Shown here: one piece after another, positions 1-5,471 of the stretch
Position numbering within the stretch: position 1 is the stretch's first letter
How the letters are laid out: the number at the start of each line of letters is the position of its first letter
IMG/VR virus record: IMGVR_UViG_3300044695_004066
Coordinates: 1 to 21,459 of that record
Source: a virus
Reading direction: 5' to 3' (one strand)
Length of the DNA: 21,459 nucleotides
Notes under the pieces: model-generated
Seen by the model: the letters and a program-made list of their open reading frames with translations, nothing else
Told to the model about the DNA's origin: nothing
Databases searched by the model: none
Translations under genes and position numbers: made by a program

Positions 1-16
1 ATTTTAAGGGGTGCGT

Positions 17-394
17 ATGCCAGCACAAGACTGGTCCAGGGTTAGTAAAGCGTCCAAACGAAAGCACTCCGTTGATGCAACTTCAATCCCCATAGGAACT
101 ATTGTTTCCTATTACGGTGGAGAAGTAAGAGAAGGTAAGTCAGCAGCAGTTCGTTGCTGTATACATACAGATAGTAGACGTAGTGCTGTAATGAATACGT
201 ATGACAACCTGTACTTCTGCCATACCTGCGGTAAAGGTGGCAGTTCAGTAGATGTTGTTATGCACATAGAGAATTTGGAGTTCAAGGATGCCCTCAATCG
301 TGCAATCGAAATCACTGCTGGAAGCGGCCAACCATTACAGTCAGGCAATAAACGAAGAGGCTCTAAACTATCTCGAAGGACGTGGAATATCTGA
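17..394 (+). CDS. DNA primase, CHC2 zinc-finger part (split primase, N-terminal piece)
   Basis: This 125-aa protein carries the zinc-binding domain of a DnaG-type primase, which recognises template for RNA primer synthesis. The CHC2 signature is visible as C47-x2-H50 and C68-x2-C71, followed by the usual GGSSVDVV and helical segment ending ALNRAIEI near residue 100. After that point the frame loses resemblance to primases and ends in a basic tail, while the primase core continues in the +1 frame (next entry). ATG 17 is preferred over GTG 11 because AAGGGG at 6-11 sits five bases before it. The protein is far shorter than a full primase, so function needs the downstream piece, either as a separate subunit or through frameshifting. 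Confidence 0.85.
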   Translation: MPAQDWSRVSKASKRKHSVDATSIPIGTIVSYYGGEVREGKSAAVRCCIHTDSRRSAVMNTYDNLYFCHTCGKGGSSVDVVMHIENLEFKDALNRAIEITAGSGQPLQSGNKRRGSKLSRRTWNI

Positions 395-938
395 TGCTGT
401 TGCTCAACAGTTTTCGTTGGGTGTTGTAACAGATCCAATTAATGGCCACGAAATGCACAGGGGTTGGCTTTCCATACCGTACATCACAGCTAATGGACTA
501 TGTGTAGGCTTTAAGTTCAGACGACTAGATGAAGGCAAACCCAAGTATGGATCTCCATTGGGTCAGAAGGCACACCTGTATAATGTAGGTGATATAACTA
601 TTGATAGCTCTTTCATTGCAGTATGTGAGGGTGAATTAGATACGGTCATCTTGTCTGGTCTAGTGGGCATACCAGCAGTAGGTGTACCTGGAGTACAGTC
701 TTGGAAACCACACTTTGTCAAGCTCTTTACTGGCTATGACAACATCTTTGTTATTGGTGACAATGACATCAAGGAAGATGGCACTAATCCAGGAGCTGAG
801 TTCTCTAAGCGTGTCGCACAAGAGGTTACAAATAGTACAATAGTAACATTACCCCCATCAATGGACATCAATGACTTCTATCTGGCCAATGGTGCAGATG
901 CTACGAAGGCTTTGTTACTAGGACAGAAGGATGAGTAG
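288..938 (+). CDS. DNA primase, RNA-polymerase/TOPRIM part (split primase, C-terminal piece)
   Basis: This 216-aa protein holds the catalytic half of the primase. Residues 11-45 (LLEAANHYSQAINEEALNYL onward) match the start of a DnaG-like core. Residues 59-100 carry the GWLSIPY...GFKFRR...PKYGSP block. A TOPRIM fold follows, with VCEGELD at 112-118 and the acidic pair D158/D160, then a MDINDFYLANG motif near 192-202. It overlaps the zinc-finger gene by 107 bases in the +1 frame. Its ATG has its own ribosome site, GGAG at 277-280 with seven bases of spacing, so independent translation of a two-subunit primase is plausible. Programmed +1 frameshifting or a one-base sequence error near 300-316 are the alternatives. 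No helicase domain is present. Confidence 0.85.
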   Translation: MPSIVQSKSLLEAANHYSQAINEEALNYLEGRGISDAVAQQFSLGVVTDPINGHEMHRGWLSIPYITANGLCVGFKFRRLDEGKPKYGSPLGQKAHLYNVGDITIDSSFIAVCEGELDTVILSGLVGIPAVGVPGVQSWKPHFVKLFTGYDNIFVIGDNDIKEDGTNPGAEFSKRVAQEVTNSTIVTLPPSMDINDFYLANGADATKALLLGQKDE

Positions 939-944
939 AGACGA

Positions 945-1340
945 ATGGCTACAGATGGTACAGATTTTGCAGCATATGGGCTTCCAGATCCTAGAGATCA
1001 ATATGGAAACCGAGACTTTGTTAGTCCGTCCTACCCCAGCAAGATAGATGAGGCGTTCGTTGCAGATGTCTGGCGGATTATGGATCAAGCTGGCAACCTA
1101 TTGGTACGTAAGCACCACGACTACGGCCCAAAGAACATTGCTCATTCACCAGGTGGACCACTTAATGGTCTGCGTGTACGTATGTGGGACAAGATAGCTC
1201 GCATTAATAACCTTGTTGATTCTAACGTTAGCCCTAGCAACGAGTCATTGCGTGATTCATTCTTAGACTTACTTAACTACTCAGCGATTGCAATGATGGT
1301 ACTCGATGGCGTATGGCCAGAAGTACAGGATGATGACTGA
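945..1340 (+). CDS. DUF1599 / Nmad1-like (nucleotide modification associated) protein
   Basis: This 131-aa protein matches the pattern I know for the DUF1599 family, also called nucleotide modification associated domain 1. It has HDYGPKNI at 58-65, NGLRVRMWDKIARINNL at 74-90 and ESLRDSFLDLLNYSAIA at 100-116, then a GVWPE end. Family members are small, helical and common in phages, often near nucleotide-metabolism or DNA-modification genes; their reaction is not firmly established. It starts seven bases after the primase gene, and its stop overlaps the start of the sigma-like gene, so it belongs to the same transcript. The ribosome site before ATG 945 is weak. The family call is good; the role in base modification is inference. 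Confidence 0.75.
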   Translation: MATDGTDFAAYGLPDPRDQYGNRDFVSPSYPSKIDEAFVADVWRIMDQAGNLLVRKHHDYGPKNIAHSPGGPLNGLRVRMWDKIARINNLVDSNVSPSNESLRDSFLDLLNYSAIAMMVLDGVWPEVQDDD

Positions 1341-1965
1341 GTTACATAAATCTATCTATGACATAGCACCTAGTGTTGCAAGCGCAATAGCACGTCGCTT
1401 CCGTGGCTATGTAGAGAGAGATGATGTACTGCAAGAGTGTCTTGCTTGGGCATTAACACGTGGTAAACAGTTTGATGAGATGCTTAATGAACCCAATGCA
1501 GTCCAACGTGTTATCAATGAGAAGCGTATTGCTTGGCAGATGAAGCGTTCTGCTGAACGTTATGCTCGCAAAGAAAAGGCATCTAAGTCTGGCTATCGAA
1601 CAGGTGATGAAGCATTCTACGATACAGCTATGATCGCACAGGTCTTGCCTCACGTGATTGCATCCATTGTTGATGACACAGTATTAGAGCAGGCTCAGAA
1701 CCTTATCAACGATGGTTCACCTAAGAAGCCTAGCGTTCCAGCAGAAGGTGGAAACCTGCTTGCTACCCTGATTGATGTCAAGCGTTCCTATCTCAAGTTA
1801 GAAGTAGAAGACCAGACCATACTTCGTATGCGCTACCACGAAGGACTTACCTTGCAACAAGTAGCACATTTATTGGAATGTGCTATCTCTACTGCAGATC
1901 GTAGATGCACCAGCGCATTACGTAAGGTACAGAATGGCTTAGGCGGTGACAACCCGTGGCAATGA
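1330..1965 (+). CDS. sigma-70-like RNA polymerase sigma factor
   Basis: This 211-aa protein has the layout of a compact sigma factor. A region-2-like segment at about 14-45 contains IARRFRGYVERDDVLQECLAWAL. A linker at about 80-150 is charged and variable. A region-4 helix-turn-helix at 156-200 reads LEVEDQTILRMRYHEGLTLQQVAHLL and continues into ADRRCTSALRKVQ. Such a protein could redirect host RNA polymerase to phage promoters. The start is uncertain: ATG 1330 or 1333 is preferred to ATG 1306, because the upstream gene is then overlapped by only 8-11 bases. The nuclease-like gene follows with an ATGA overlap at 1962-1965. It could instead be a non-sigma DNA-binding protein that borrowed region 4. 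Confidence 0.7.
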   Translation: MMTELHKSIYDIAPSVASAIARRFRGYVERDDVLQECLAWALTRGKQFDEMLNEPNAVQRVINEKRIAWQMKRSAERYARKEKASKSGYRTGDEAFYDTAMIAQVLPHVIASIVDDTVLEQAQNLINDGSPKKPSVPAEGGNLLATLIDVKRSYLKLEVEDQTILRMRYHEGLTLQQVAHLLECAISTADRRCTSALRKVQNGLGGDNPWQ

Positions 1966-2345
1966 AAGAGATTGATTTATTTGAGTATCTAAGGGACAAC
2001 CTATACCCAGACCTTACCAAGTCTGAGGGTATCTATGACTCCTTCGATTGCATTAGTGTTATGGCAGGTCACTACATAGAACTCAAGTGTAGACATACAC
2101 ACTATGACACGCTACTAATTGAAGAGATGAAGTATCGTAAGCTGATAACGCAGGCAGCAGAAAGGGATCTCATTCCCTTCTACATTAACTCGACTCCAGA
2201 AGGGGTCTTTTCTTTTGACCTGATGGATGTTGCAGAACCTGAATGGTTAAGTCATTGGATGCCAGCGACTACTGAGTTTGCACGTTCTAACAAGGTCAGT
2301 AAGTTAGTAGGTTATCTACCTATCGAAGAGGCGGTTAAACTCTGA
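1962..2345 (+). CDS. PD-(D/E)XK nuclease-like protein
   Basis: This 127-aa protein is not firmly identified. It has the spacing of a PD-(D/E)XK nuclease core: E22 in the first helix, D29 (SFDCIS), then IELKCR with E40 and K42 forming the ExK motif, and a later helix carrying MKYRKLITQA. A beta strand LIPFYIN follows. Small phage proteins of this type include resolvase-like and exonuclease-like enzymes, which would fit beside a primase. ATG 1962 is chosen because ATGA overlaps the preceding stop; GTG 1956 is an alternative. Its TGA overlaps the next ATG by one base (TGATG). The fold call rests on motif spacing only. Confidence 0.5.
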   Translation: MKEIDLFEYLRDNLYPDLTKSEGIYDSFDCISVMAGHYIELKCRHTHYDTLLIEEMKYRKLITQAAERDLIPFYINSTPEGVFSFDLMDVAEPEWLSHWMPATTEFARSNKVSKLVGYLPIEEAVKL

Positions 2346-2518
2346 TGCAGTATGACTATCGTTGCCCTGAATGCAATGGGGAGATAACTATTGAACGCAG
2401 TATCCACGAAGACCCACGTGATCCTTCTTGCTTTGTGTGCCACATAAGTATGGTGCGTAAGTGGGATTCACCTGGCGTTACCTTCAAGGGTAAAGGCTTT
2501 TATTCTACGGGTGGATAA
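2345..2518 (+). CDS. small FmdB-like zinc-ribbon protein
   Basis: This 57-aa protein has two Cys pairs, C7-x2-C10 in YRCPEC and C29-x2-C32 in CFVC, 18 residues apart, as in FmdB-type zinc ribbons. Its C-terminal GVTFKGKGFYSTGG is the ending I associate with this family. FmdB-like proteins are put forward as regulators, but their role in phages is unknown. ATG 2345 shares its A with the TGA of the nuclease-like gene, so translation is coupled. It is the last rightward gene before the convergent junction. Confidence 0.8.
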   Translation: MQYDYRCPECNGEITIERSIHEDPRDPSCFVCHISMVRKWDSPGVTFKGKGFYSTGG

Positions 2519-2563
2519 GTAAAGAACCCTACCGCGGAAGGGTGCAGTAGGGTTCCACTTACT
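2518..2563. terminator. hairpin at the convergent operon junction
   Basis: AACCCTAC at 2525-2532 pairs perfectly with GTAGGGTT at 2547-2554 across a 14-base loop. An outer AGTAA (2518-2522) can pair with TTACT (2559-2563). It lies exactly between the last rightward gene and the 3' ends of the leftward genes, so a two-way transcription end point is likely. There is no strong T-run on either side, so intrinsic termination is not certain. Confidence 0.5.
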
Positions 2564-2581
2564 AGGAAGAAATGAAGCAGA

Positions 2582-2866
2582 TCAAACTATATCAGTACCA
2601 GTTTCGTCTGTCACTATGTCTGAGAGCGCGACACGCACTCCCTGAATAGCGGTGTTCAATGTATCGTAAACCGTGAAGGATTTGTAGTTCAGGTTTTCGA
2701 CTACGTTCTCTAAGGAGTTGAGCAATTCCGTAAGCTGTTGAAGCTGGGTTGTCTGCGAGGTGGTCAAGCCTGCTCTCACGGGTCCATAGGGTGATAAGGC
2801 ATTTTCTTTCACCCTTGGTATATCCAAGTGCTCTTGAGTAACTAATGATAAGTGACCTGTTCTCAC
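2582..2866 (-). CDS. possible coiled-coil protein overprinted on the transglycosylase gene
   Basis: This 94-aa reading frame lies almost wholly inside the transglycosylase gene, in its +1 frame. Its start signals are strong: GTG 2866 forms a GTGA overlap with the stop of the upstream gene, and GGAGG sits six bases before it. The predicted protein has a heptad-like helical stretch, TQLQQLTELLNSLENVVENL, near residues 41-60 and ends in an acidic segment. Against it, the other frame is clearly a conserved enzyme and open frames do arise by chance. If real, it is a nested gene, as seen with Rz/Rz1 in other lysis cassettes. I do not recognise a family. Confidence 0.4.
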   Translation of the reverse strand: MRTGHLSLVTQEHLDIPRVKENALSPYGPVRAGLTTSQTTQLQQLTELLNSLENVVENLNYKSFTVYDTLNTAIQGVRVALSDIVTDETGTDIV

Positions 2867-2999
2867 GCTTTTCCTCCATCGTTGCCTTGGTTCGGATCGG
2901 CTTGGGTAAAGGTAGTTCCCCTAGCTTTTGTACGTGTAGTAATAATAGGGTCAATAGTATTACCGTTAATATCAATCCACGTTTTACCTTCTTGCTCAT
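2592..2999 (-). CDS. membrane-anchored lytic transglycosylase (SLT-like domain)
   Basis: This 135-aa protein probably cleaves peptidoglycan. A basic N-terminus and hydrophobic segment (about 8-23, GLILTVILLTLLLLHV) form a signal anchor, so the enzyme should act outside the cytoplasmic membrane. The SLT-like core has RKCLITLWTRESRLD with candidate catalytic E75, then NPASTAYGIAQ (84-94), GLRYIEHRY (110-118), C123 and a terminal NWY, as in short phage transglycosylases. Segment 120-132 differs from the usual AW.FW pattern. ATG 2999 has AAAAGG six bases upstream. A shorter start at ATG 2879 would drop the anchor. The gene overlaps its upstream neighbour by 137 bases in another frame and almost wholly contains a further open frame. 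Its place at the end of the leftward operon suggests lysis. Confidence 0.8.
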   Translation of the reverse strand: MSKKVKRGLILTVILLTLLLLHVQKLGELPLPKPIRTKATMEEKRENRSLIISYSRALGYTKGERKCLITLWTRESRLDHLADNPASTAYGIAQLLRERSRKPELQILHGLRYIEHRYSGSACRALRHSDRRNWY

Positions 3000-3147
3000 C
3001 ACTCACCTTTTCCTTCTCCAGTAATTCTTTGTAGTCTTCTGGGTGCAGGTGAGAGAGCTTGATTAAAGCCCTGTCCCTAGCTCTTCGGTAGTTACGGTAA
3101 TAGACAGCTGCCTTTGCAGCACTCGCCATTCTCTTCTCATCTGTCAT
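2863..3147 (-). CDS. conserved-type phage hypothetical, basic helical protein
   Basis: This 94-aa protein is not assigned a function. It begins MTDEKRMASAAK and has a strongly basic helical part (YYRNYRRARDRALIKLSHLH, about 16-35) followed by an acidic stretch and a GKTWIDINGN strand near residue 55. The general pattern is familiar from actinophage hypotheticals. ATG 3147 is chosen over an upstream TTG because AAGAAG lies four bases before it. It overlaps the tiny membrane gene by 11 bases. Its last 137 bases are shared with the transglycosylase gene in another frame. Confidence 0.6.
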   Translation of the reverse strand: MTDEKRMASAAKAAVYYRNYRRARDRALIKLSHLHPEDYKELLEKEKVSDEQEGKTWIDINGNTIDPIITTRTKARGTTFTQADPNQGNDGGKA

Positions 3148-3220
3148 TGATCTTCTTATCCAATACAATAATCAAGTAAGCAATCAACATTACAGCTGCT
3201 AGTCCTAGTGCATATGTCAT
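3137..3220 (-). CDS. 27-aa single-span membrane micro-protein
   Basis: A 27-codon frame starts at ATG 3220 within an ATGA overlap with the stop of the upstream gene. The product is one hydrophobic helix (LGLAAVMLIAYLIIVL, about 5-20) followed by a charged tail DKKINDR, the layout of a small inner-membrane protein. It lies two genes upstream of the transglycosylase, so a holin-like or lysis-accessory role is possible. At 27 residues it is below the usual size of holins. Coupled start, clear hydropathy and overlap with the next gene support translation. Confidence 0.5.
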   Translation of the reverse strand: MTYALGLAAVMLIAYLIIVLDKKINDR

Positions 3221-3468
3221 ACTCCCACCGCCAACGCTGCATAGATAACCTTAGTTATATCCAACGACTGTCCTACTAGGTGAGCATCTTCCTCATCACT
3301 ATCCCAGCCTGAGACTAGAAGCCTACAGTTAATAGGGCTGCGTCTTAGATATTCGATAGCTTCATTGGCACTGTTGCCACCCCAAATCGCCTCACCCTTC
3401 TCATCTACTACTTCATATAGGTTGATAAGTGTGGATACGCGAGGGTGAAATGCAATTATCTCACTCAT
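3217..3468 (-). CDS. hypothetical protein, 83 aa
   Basis: I do not recognise this protein. It begins MSEIIAFHPRV, has a mixed strand/helix pattern (LINLYEVVDEKGEAIWGG, then ANEAIEYLRRS) and an acidic DSDEEDAH segment near 56-63. The layout is that of a small globular cytosolic protein. ATG 3468 has GGGGGAG just upstream, inside the end of the preceding gene, with which it overlaps by eight bases. Its stop overlaps the next ATG. Confidence 0.6.
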   Translation of the reverse strand: MSEIIAFHPRVSTLINLYEVVDEKGEAIWGGNSANEAIEYLRRSPINCRLLVSGWDSDEEDAHLVGQSLDITKVIYAALAVGV

Positions 3469-3712
3469 TCTCCCCCTGCCCTTCTACATTCTCTTTGATT
3501 ATATCGTTGATAGTCTTCTCTACAGCTGGCGTATCTGATGACAGCGAGATCTTAGATAGTGCTTCACCTAACGCTGTTCGCCAGTTGCTACCTTCTCCAG
3601 CTGCCAGCGGGGTAGGTTCACCACCACTGAAATCAAAGAGCTCTACCTTATTCCATTTCTGCCCTGCCTGTACCACCACTGTAATAACGTGGGTAATTGT
3701 ATCTTCTGTCAT
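3461..3712 (-). CDS. hypothetical protein, 83 aa
   Basis: This is an unrecognised 83-aa protein starting MTEDTITHVITVVVQAG. It has a beta-rich first half (VITVVVQ, KVELFDFSGG), then a helical second half (WRTALGEALSKISL and VEKTINDIIKEN), and ends in VEGQGENE. The acidic Gly/Glu tail is written over the GGGCAGGGGGAGA ribosome site of the next gene. ATG 3712 follows directly on the TAA of the upstream gene. Confidence 0.65.
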   Translation of the reverse strand: MTEDTITHVITVVVQAGQKWNKVELFDFSGGEPTPLAAGEGSNWRTALGEALSKISLSSDTPAVEKTINDIIKENVEGQGENE

Positions 3713-3874
3713 TTACTCACCCTTCCCTTCTGAATATGTATCGATCATAGATAGTGCATAGGTCATTCTCATTAGGTTCATTCCCGCTTCCTTCTCCGTC
3801 TCTTCCTCTTGTATCTGTATCAGTGCAAGGTCACGACATAGATCGGCCTTAGCTTGCCAGTATTCTTTATTCAT
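3713..3874 (-). CDS. hypothetical protein, 53 aa
   Basis: This small, mostly helical, acidic protein starts MNKEYWQAKADLCRDLALIQ and has a central EEETEKE cluster. It ends EGKGE, another Gly/Glu tail that coincides with the ribosome site of the following gene (GGGAAGGGTGAG). ATG 3874 shares one base with the preceding TAA (TAATG). No family is recognised. Confidence 0.55.
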   Translation of the reverse strand: MNKEYWQAKADLCRDLALIQIQEEETEKEAGMNLMRMTYALSMIDTYSEGKGE

Positions 3875-3993
3875 TACTCACCCTCTACACTTACATAATA
3901 GGCTTGTAACCCGCTTGCATAATAAATCTCTACCCCGCACTTACATAAGGATACGCCAGGTATATCGGTAGCCTTATAGTTATGAGTATGCAT
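3874..3993 (-). CDS. hypothetical 39-aa protein with a CxC pair
   Basis: A 39-aa frame starts MHTHNYKATDIPG and has one close Cys pair, C17-x-C19 in SLCKCGVEIYY, with His at 2 and 4. That could form a metal site, but this is not certain. It ends VSVEGE over the ribosome site of the next gene. The start is in a TGATG overlap and the stop in a TAATG overlap. Coupling to both neighbours is the main reason to accept it. Confidence 0.5.
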   Translation of the reverse strand: MHTHNYKATDIPGVSLCKCGVEIYYASGLQAYYVSVEGE

Positions 3994-4151
3994 CACTCTC
4001 CCTCTCCTTCTGTTGGTAGTACTCTACCCTTAAAATCGGTACTGATTATCTTGATATCCTCTTCCCCTATGTAAAGGTTACCCCAGTCCCACTGCCTAGG
4101 GTCACCGTCATAAGTCTCTATCTCTAGTGTTACTAGCCACCTATCTTTCAT
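3993..4151 (-). CDS. hypothetical protein, 52 aa
   Basis: This is a 52-aa protein of unknown function. It opens with a strand-rich part (MKDRWLVTLEIETYDGD), then WDWGNLYIGEEDIKIISTDF, and ends TEGEGE on the purine-rich ribosome site of the next gene. Its ATG shares one base with the TAA of the zinc-ribbon gene upstream. Its composition is that of a small beta-rich soluble protein. Confidence 0.55.
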   Translation of the reverse strand: MKDRWLVTLEIETYDGDPRQWDWGNLYIGEEDIKIISTDFKGRVLPTEGEGE

Positions 4152-4288
4152 TAGCCAACCCTTTCCCACGCACTGTTTAGCTCAGCGCACTGCCACTCAC
4201 CGCAGCCTTCGCACACTACATCTCCAACACTCATAACTAGCACAAGGTAGTCACCGTGTCCGCACTTATCACACTCATATTCCTTCAC
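4151..4288 (-). CDS. 45-aa zinc-ribbon micro-protein
   Basis: This 45-aa product has two CxxC knuckles, C6-x2-C9 (YECDKCGHGDYLVLV) and C26-x2-C29 (VVCEGCGEWQ), plus C34. The spacing fits a single zinc ribbon with nothing else attached. The start is GTG 4288, in a GTGA overlap with the preceding stop and with GGGGGAG upstream. Target or partner is unknown; such knuckles can bind nucleic acid or protein. Confidence 0.6.
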   Translation of the reverse strand: MKEYECDKCGHGDYLVLVMSVGDVVCEGCGEWQCAELNSAWERVG

Positions 4289-4422
4289 TCTTCTCCCCCT
4301 TCACAAGCGTCACAATCGGGTTCAGCTTCGTTGCGCTCAGCTTCATAGTCTATGAGAGCACCGTCTAACCCTTCCCCACAAGGTAGGCAAACCGATAACC
4401 CATTCTCTAACACCTTCATCAT
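4285..4422 (-). CDS. 45-aa acidic protein with two CxxC pairs
   Basis: A 45-aa protein beginning MMKVLENGLSVCLPCGEG. Pairs C12-x2-C15 and C37-x2-C40 are separated by a very acidic helical spacer (DYEAERNEAEPD). A zinc-bound hairpin is likely. It ends EGGEE, overlapping the ribosome site and GTG of the next gene. ATG 4422 lies in a TGATG overlap; a second ATG follows at 4419. Confidence 0.55.
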   Translation of the reverse strand: MMKVLENGLSVCLPCGEGLDGALIDYEAERNEAEPDCDACEGGEE

Positions 4423-4589
4423 CACCCTTCCCCTCTCATAATCTGCGGTAGGTTTAGCAATCGTCTCACTTGCGCGAGCTGATCCAACCTGCCTTGATAG
4501 TAGTTACGGTCACTACTCTCCGTTCCAGTACTCAGTCTCTTTAGTACCCATTCTGCCTCTACATTTAGGAACTGCTCCAGCTCTTTCAT
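4422..4589 (-). CDS. hypothetical helical protein, 55 aa
   Basis: This 55-aa protein appears to be all helix: MKELEQFLNVEAEWVLKRLS, a polar turn with Ser/Asp/Arg, then a second amphipathic helix (GRLDQLAQVRRLLNL). It could form a helical hairpin or dimer. It ends MRGEG, read from the AGGGGAAGGG ribosome site of its neighbour. Both ends are in TGATG overlaps. No family is recognised. Confidence 0.55.
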   Translation of the reverse strand: MKELEQFLNVEAEWVLKRLSTGTESSDRNYYQGRLDQLAQVRRLLNLPQIMRGEG

Positions 4590-4693
4590 CACTCTTCCTG
4601 CCCTTCTAGTCGCTGCTTAATAGCTTGTTTAATCTTCTCGTTGGTATCTGTATCCATTCCCATTACTACGATATGCGTATCAGCCCAGCTCAT
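4589..4693 (-). CDS. hypothetical 34-aa protein
   Basis: A 34-codon frame giving MSWADTHIVVMGMDTDTNEK, a short helix of KQAIKQRL type, then the tail EGQEE. Too short for any fold call. It is accepted because ATG 4693 shares a base with the preceding TAA, its TGA shares a base with the next ATG, and no other frame fills the gap. Confidence 0.5.
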   Translation of the reverse strand: MSWADTHIVVMGMDTDTNEKIKQAIKQRLEGQEE

Positions 4694-4707
4694 TACGCTA
4701 CCGCCTT
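4691..4707. repeat. 17-bp repeat at gene 3' end, copy 1
   Basis: CATTACGCTACCGCCTT here is identical to 5822-5838. Both cover the last codons (KAVA-type ending), the TAA and the next ATG of a leftward gene pair. Confidence 0.75.
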
Positions 4708-4845
4708 AGCTTTACACCCGTTGCACACTATGCCTACACCGATCTTAATTGTGTAGCTGGGTAACCTCTTGCCATTACTTAGCGTTACATATAACGCTTC
4801 ATTACTGTTGCATTCCATACATACGGGCTTGATTTTTTTGCTCAT
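4693..4845 (-). CDS. 50-aa zinc-knuckle protein
   Basis: This 50-aa protein begins MSKKIKPVCMECNSNEALYV and has C9-x2-C12 and C41-x2-C44 (VCNGCKAK) around a basic strand-rich middle, a typical zinc-ribbon spacing. The basic charge would fit nucleic-acid binding. ATG 4845 overlaps the previous stop as ATGA, with GGAAGGGG upstream. Its end (KAKAVA) uses a 17-bp sequence also found at the end of the gene at 5824-5970. Confidence 0.6.
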   Translation of the reverse strand: MSKKIKPVCMECNSNEALYVTLSNGKRLPSYTIKIGVGIVCNGCKAKAVA

Positions 4846-5192
4846 TCTTCTTCCCCTTCCATAGCTGCATTCTTCTCCAATAGCTGGCGCACTAGCTCAG
4901 CTGCTGCCACCACTCCCGCTGCGTGGGCTTCTTCCAGTGCTTTATTACTGTATCTGCTGCAAGGTATAACACTCACGCGATCCATTACATCTATGCCCTG
5001 CCGCCAGCGTTCCATAGTAAAGCTGCCACTGTAAGTAATACTGCACTCTTTAACTACCGTCACGATAGCCTTGCTCCCCTTATAGTGAGAGGTATATACC
5101 TTCACCCTTCTCCCATTCTCTAGGTCATAGGTATCAGTAGCCTTGCGGCCTATGAAATCAGTGAACCTCTTGCATTCTGTAGCTGTAATCAC
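4842..5192 (-). CDS. hypothetical protein, 116 aa
   Basis: This is one of the larger leftward products and I cannot name it. The first two thirds are beta-rich (GRRVKVYTSHYKGSKAIVTV and further strands), followed by an alanine-rich helix (ALEEAHAAGVVAAAELVRQL) and the tail EGEEE. The start is GTG 5192, directly after the preceding TAA, with GAAGGGTGAG upstream. It looks like a small alpha/beta cytosolic protein. Confidence 0.6.
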   Translation of the reverse strand: MITATECKRFTDFIGRKATDTYDLENGRRVKVYTSHYKGSKAIVTVVKECSITYSGSFTMERWRQGIDVMDRVSVIPCSRYSNKALEEAHAAGVVAAAELVRQLLEKNAAMEGEEE

Positions 5193-5318
5193 TTACTCAC
5201 CCTTCTCTTCTGTCATAGTTAGAATATAGCCGCGCTCTAGCCCTTCAATATAGGCGTCTAGCACTGCCATAGCTGTATCTTTATCCCACTGCTTAGGCAT
5301 AGTGATATTTATACTCAT
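5193..5318 (-). CDS. hypothetical protein, 41 aa
   Basis: A 41-aa frame: MSINITMPKQWDKDTAMAVL, then a helix (DAYIEGLERGYILTM) and the tail TEEKGE over the next ribosome site. It abuts both neighbours without a gap (TGA then ATG 5318; TAA then GTG 5192). An AGAAGGGCAGGG ribosome site precedes it. Function unknown. Confidence 0.5.
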   Translation of the reverse strand: MSINITMPKQWDKDTAMAVLDAYIEGLERGYILTMTEEKGE

Positions 5319-5471
5319 TCACTTTCCCTGCCCTTCTAGATAGCACTCAGTAATCGTTCCCCAGCACCAACCATCACCAACCCAGTTGATATGGCCTGAA
5401 GCGTAGAATATGGCAGCTAGTAGCAGCACGATAGCTACTGCTCTGACTCTCTTTCCTCTTCTAGTAATCAT
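5319..5471 (-). CDS. small single-span membrane protein, 50 aa
   Basis: A 50-aa protein with a very basic start (MITRRGKRVRAVA), one transmembrane helix (AVAIVLLLAAIFYASGHI, about 11-28) and a polar outside part with two cysteines (C37, C44), ending LEGQGK. The positive-inside rule puts the N-terminus in the cytoplasm. ATG 5471 (TGATG overlap, GGAAGG upstream) is preferred to a TTG further upstream. The part played at the membrane is unknown; superinfection exclusion or lysis help are guesses. Confidence 0.6.
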   Translation of the reverse strand: MITRRGKRVRAVAIVLLLAAIFYASGHINWVGDGWCWGTITECYLEGQGK

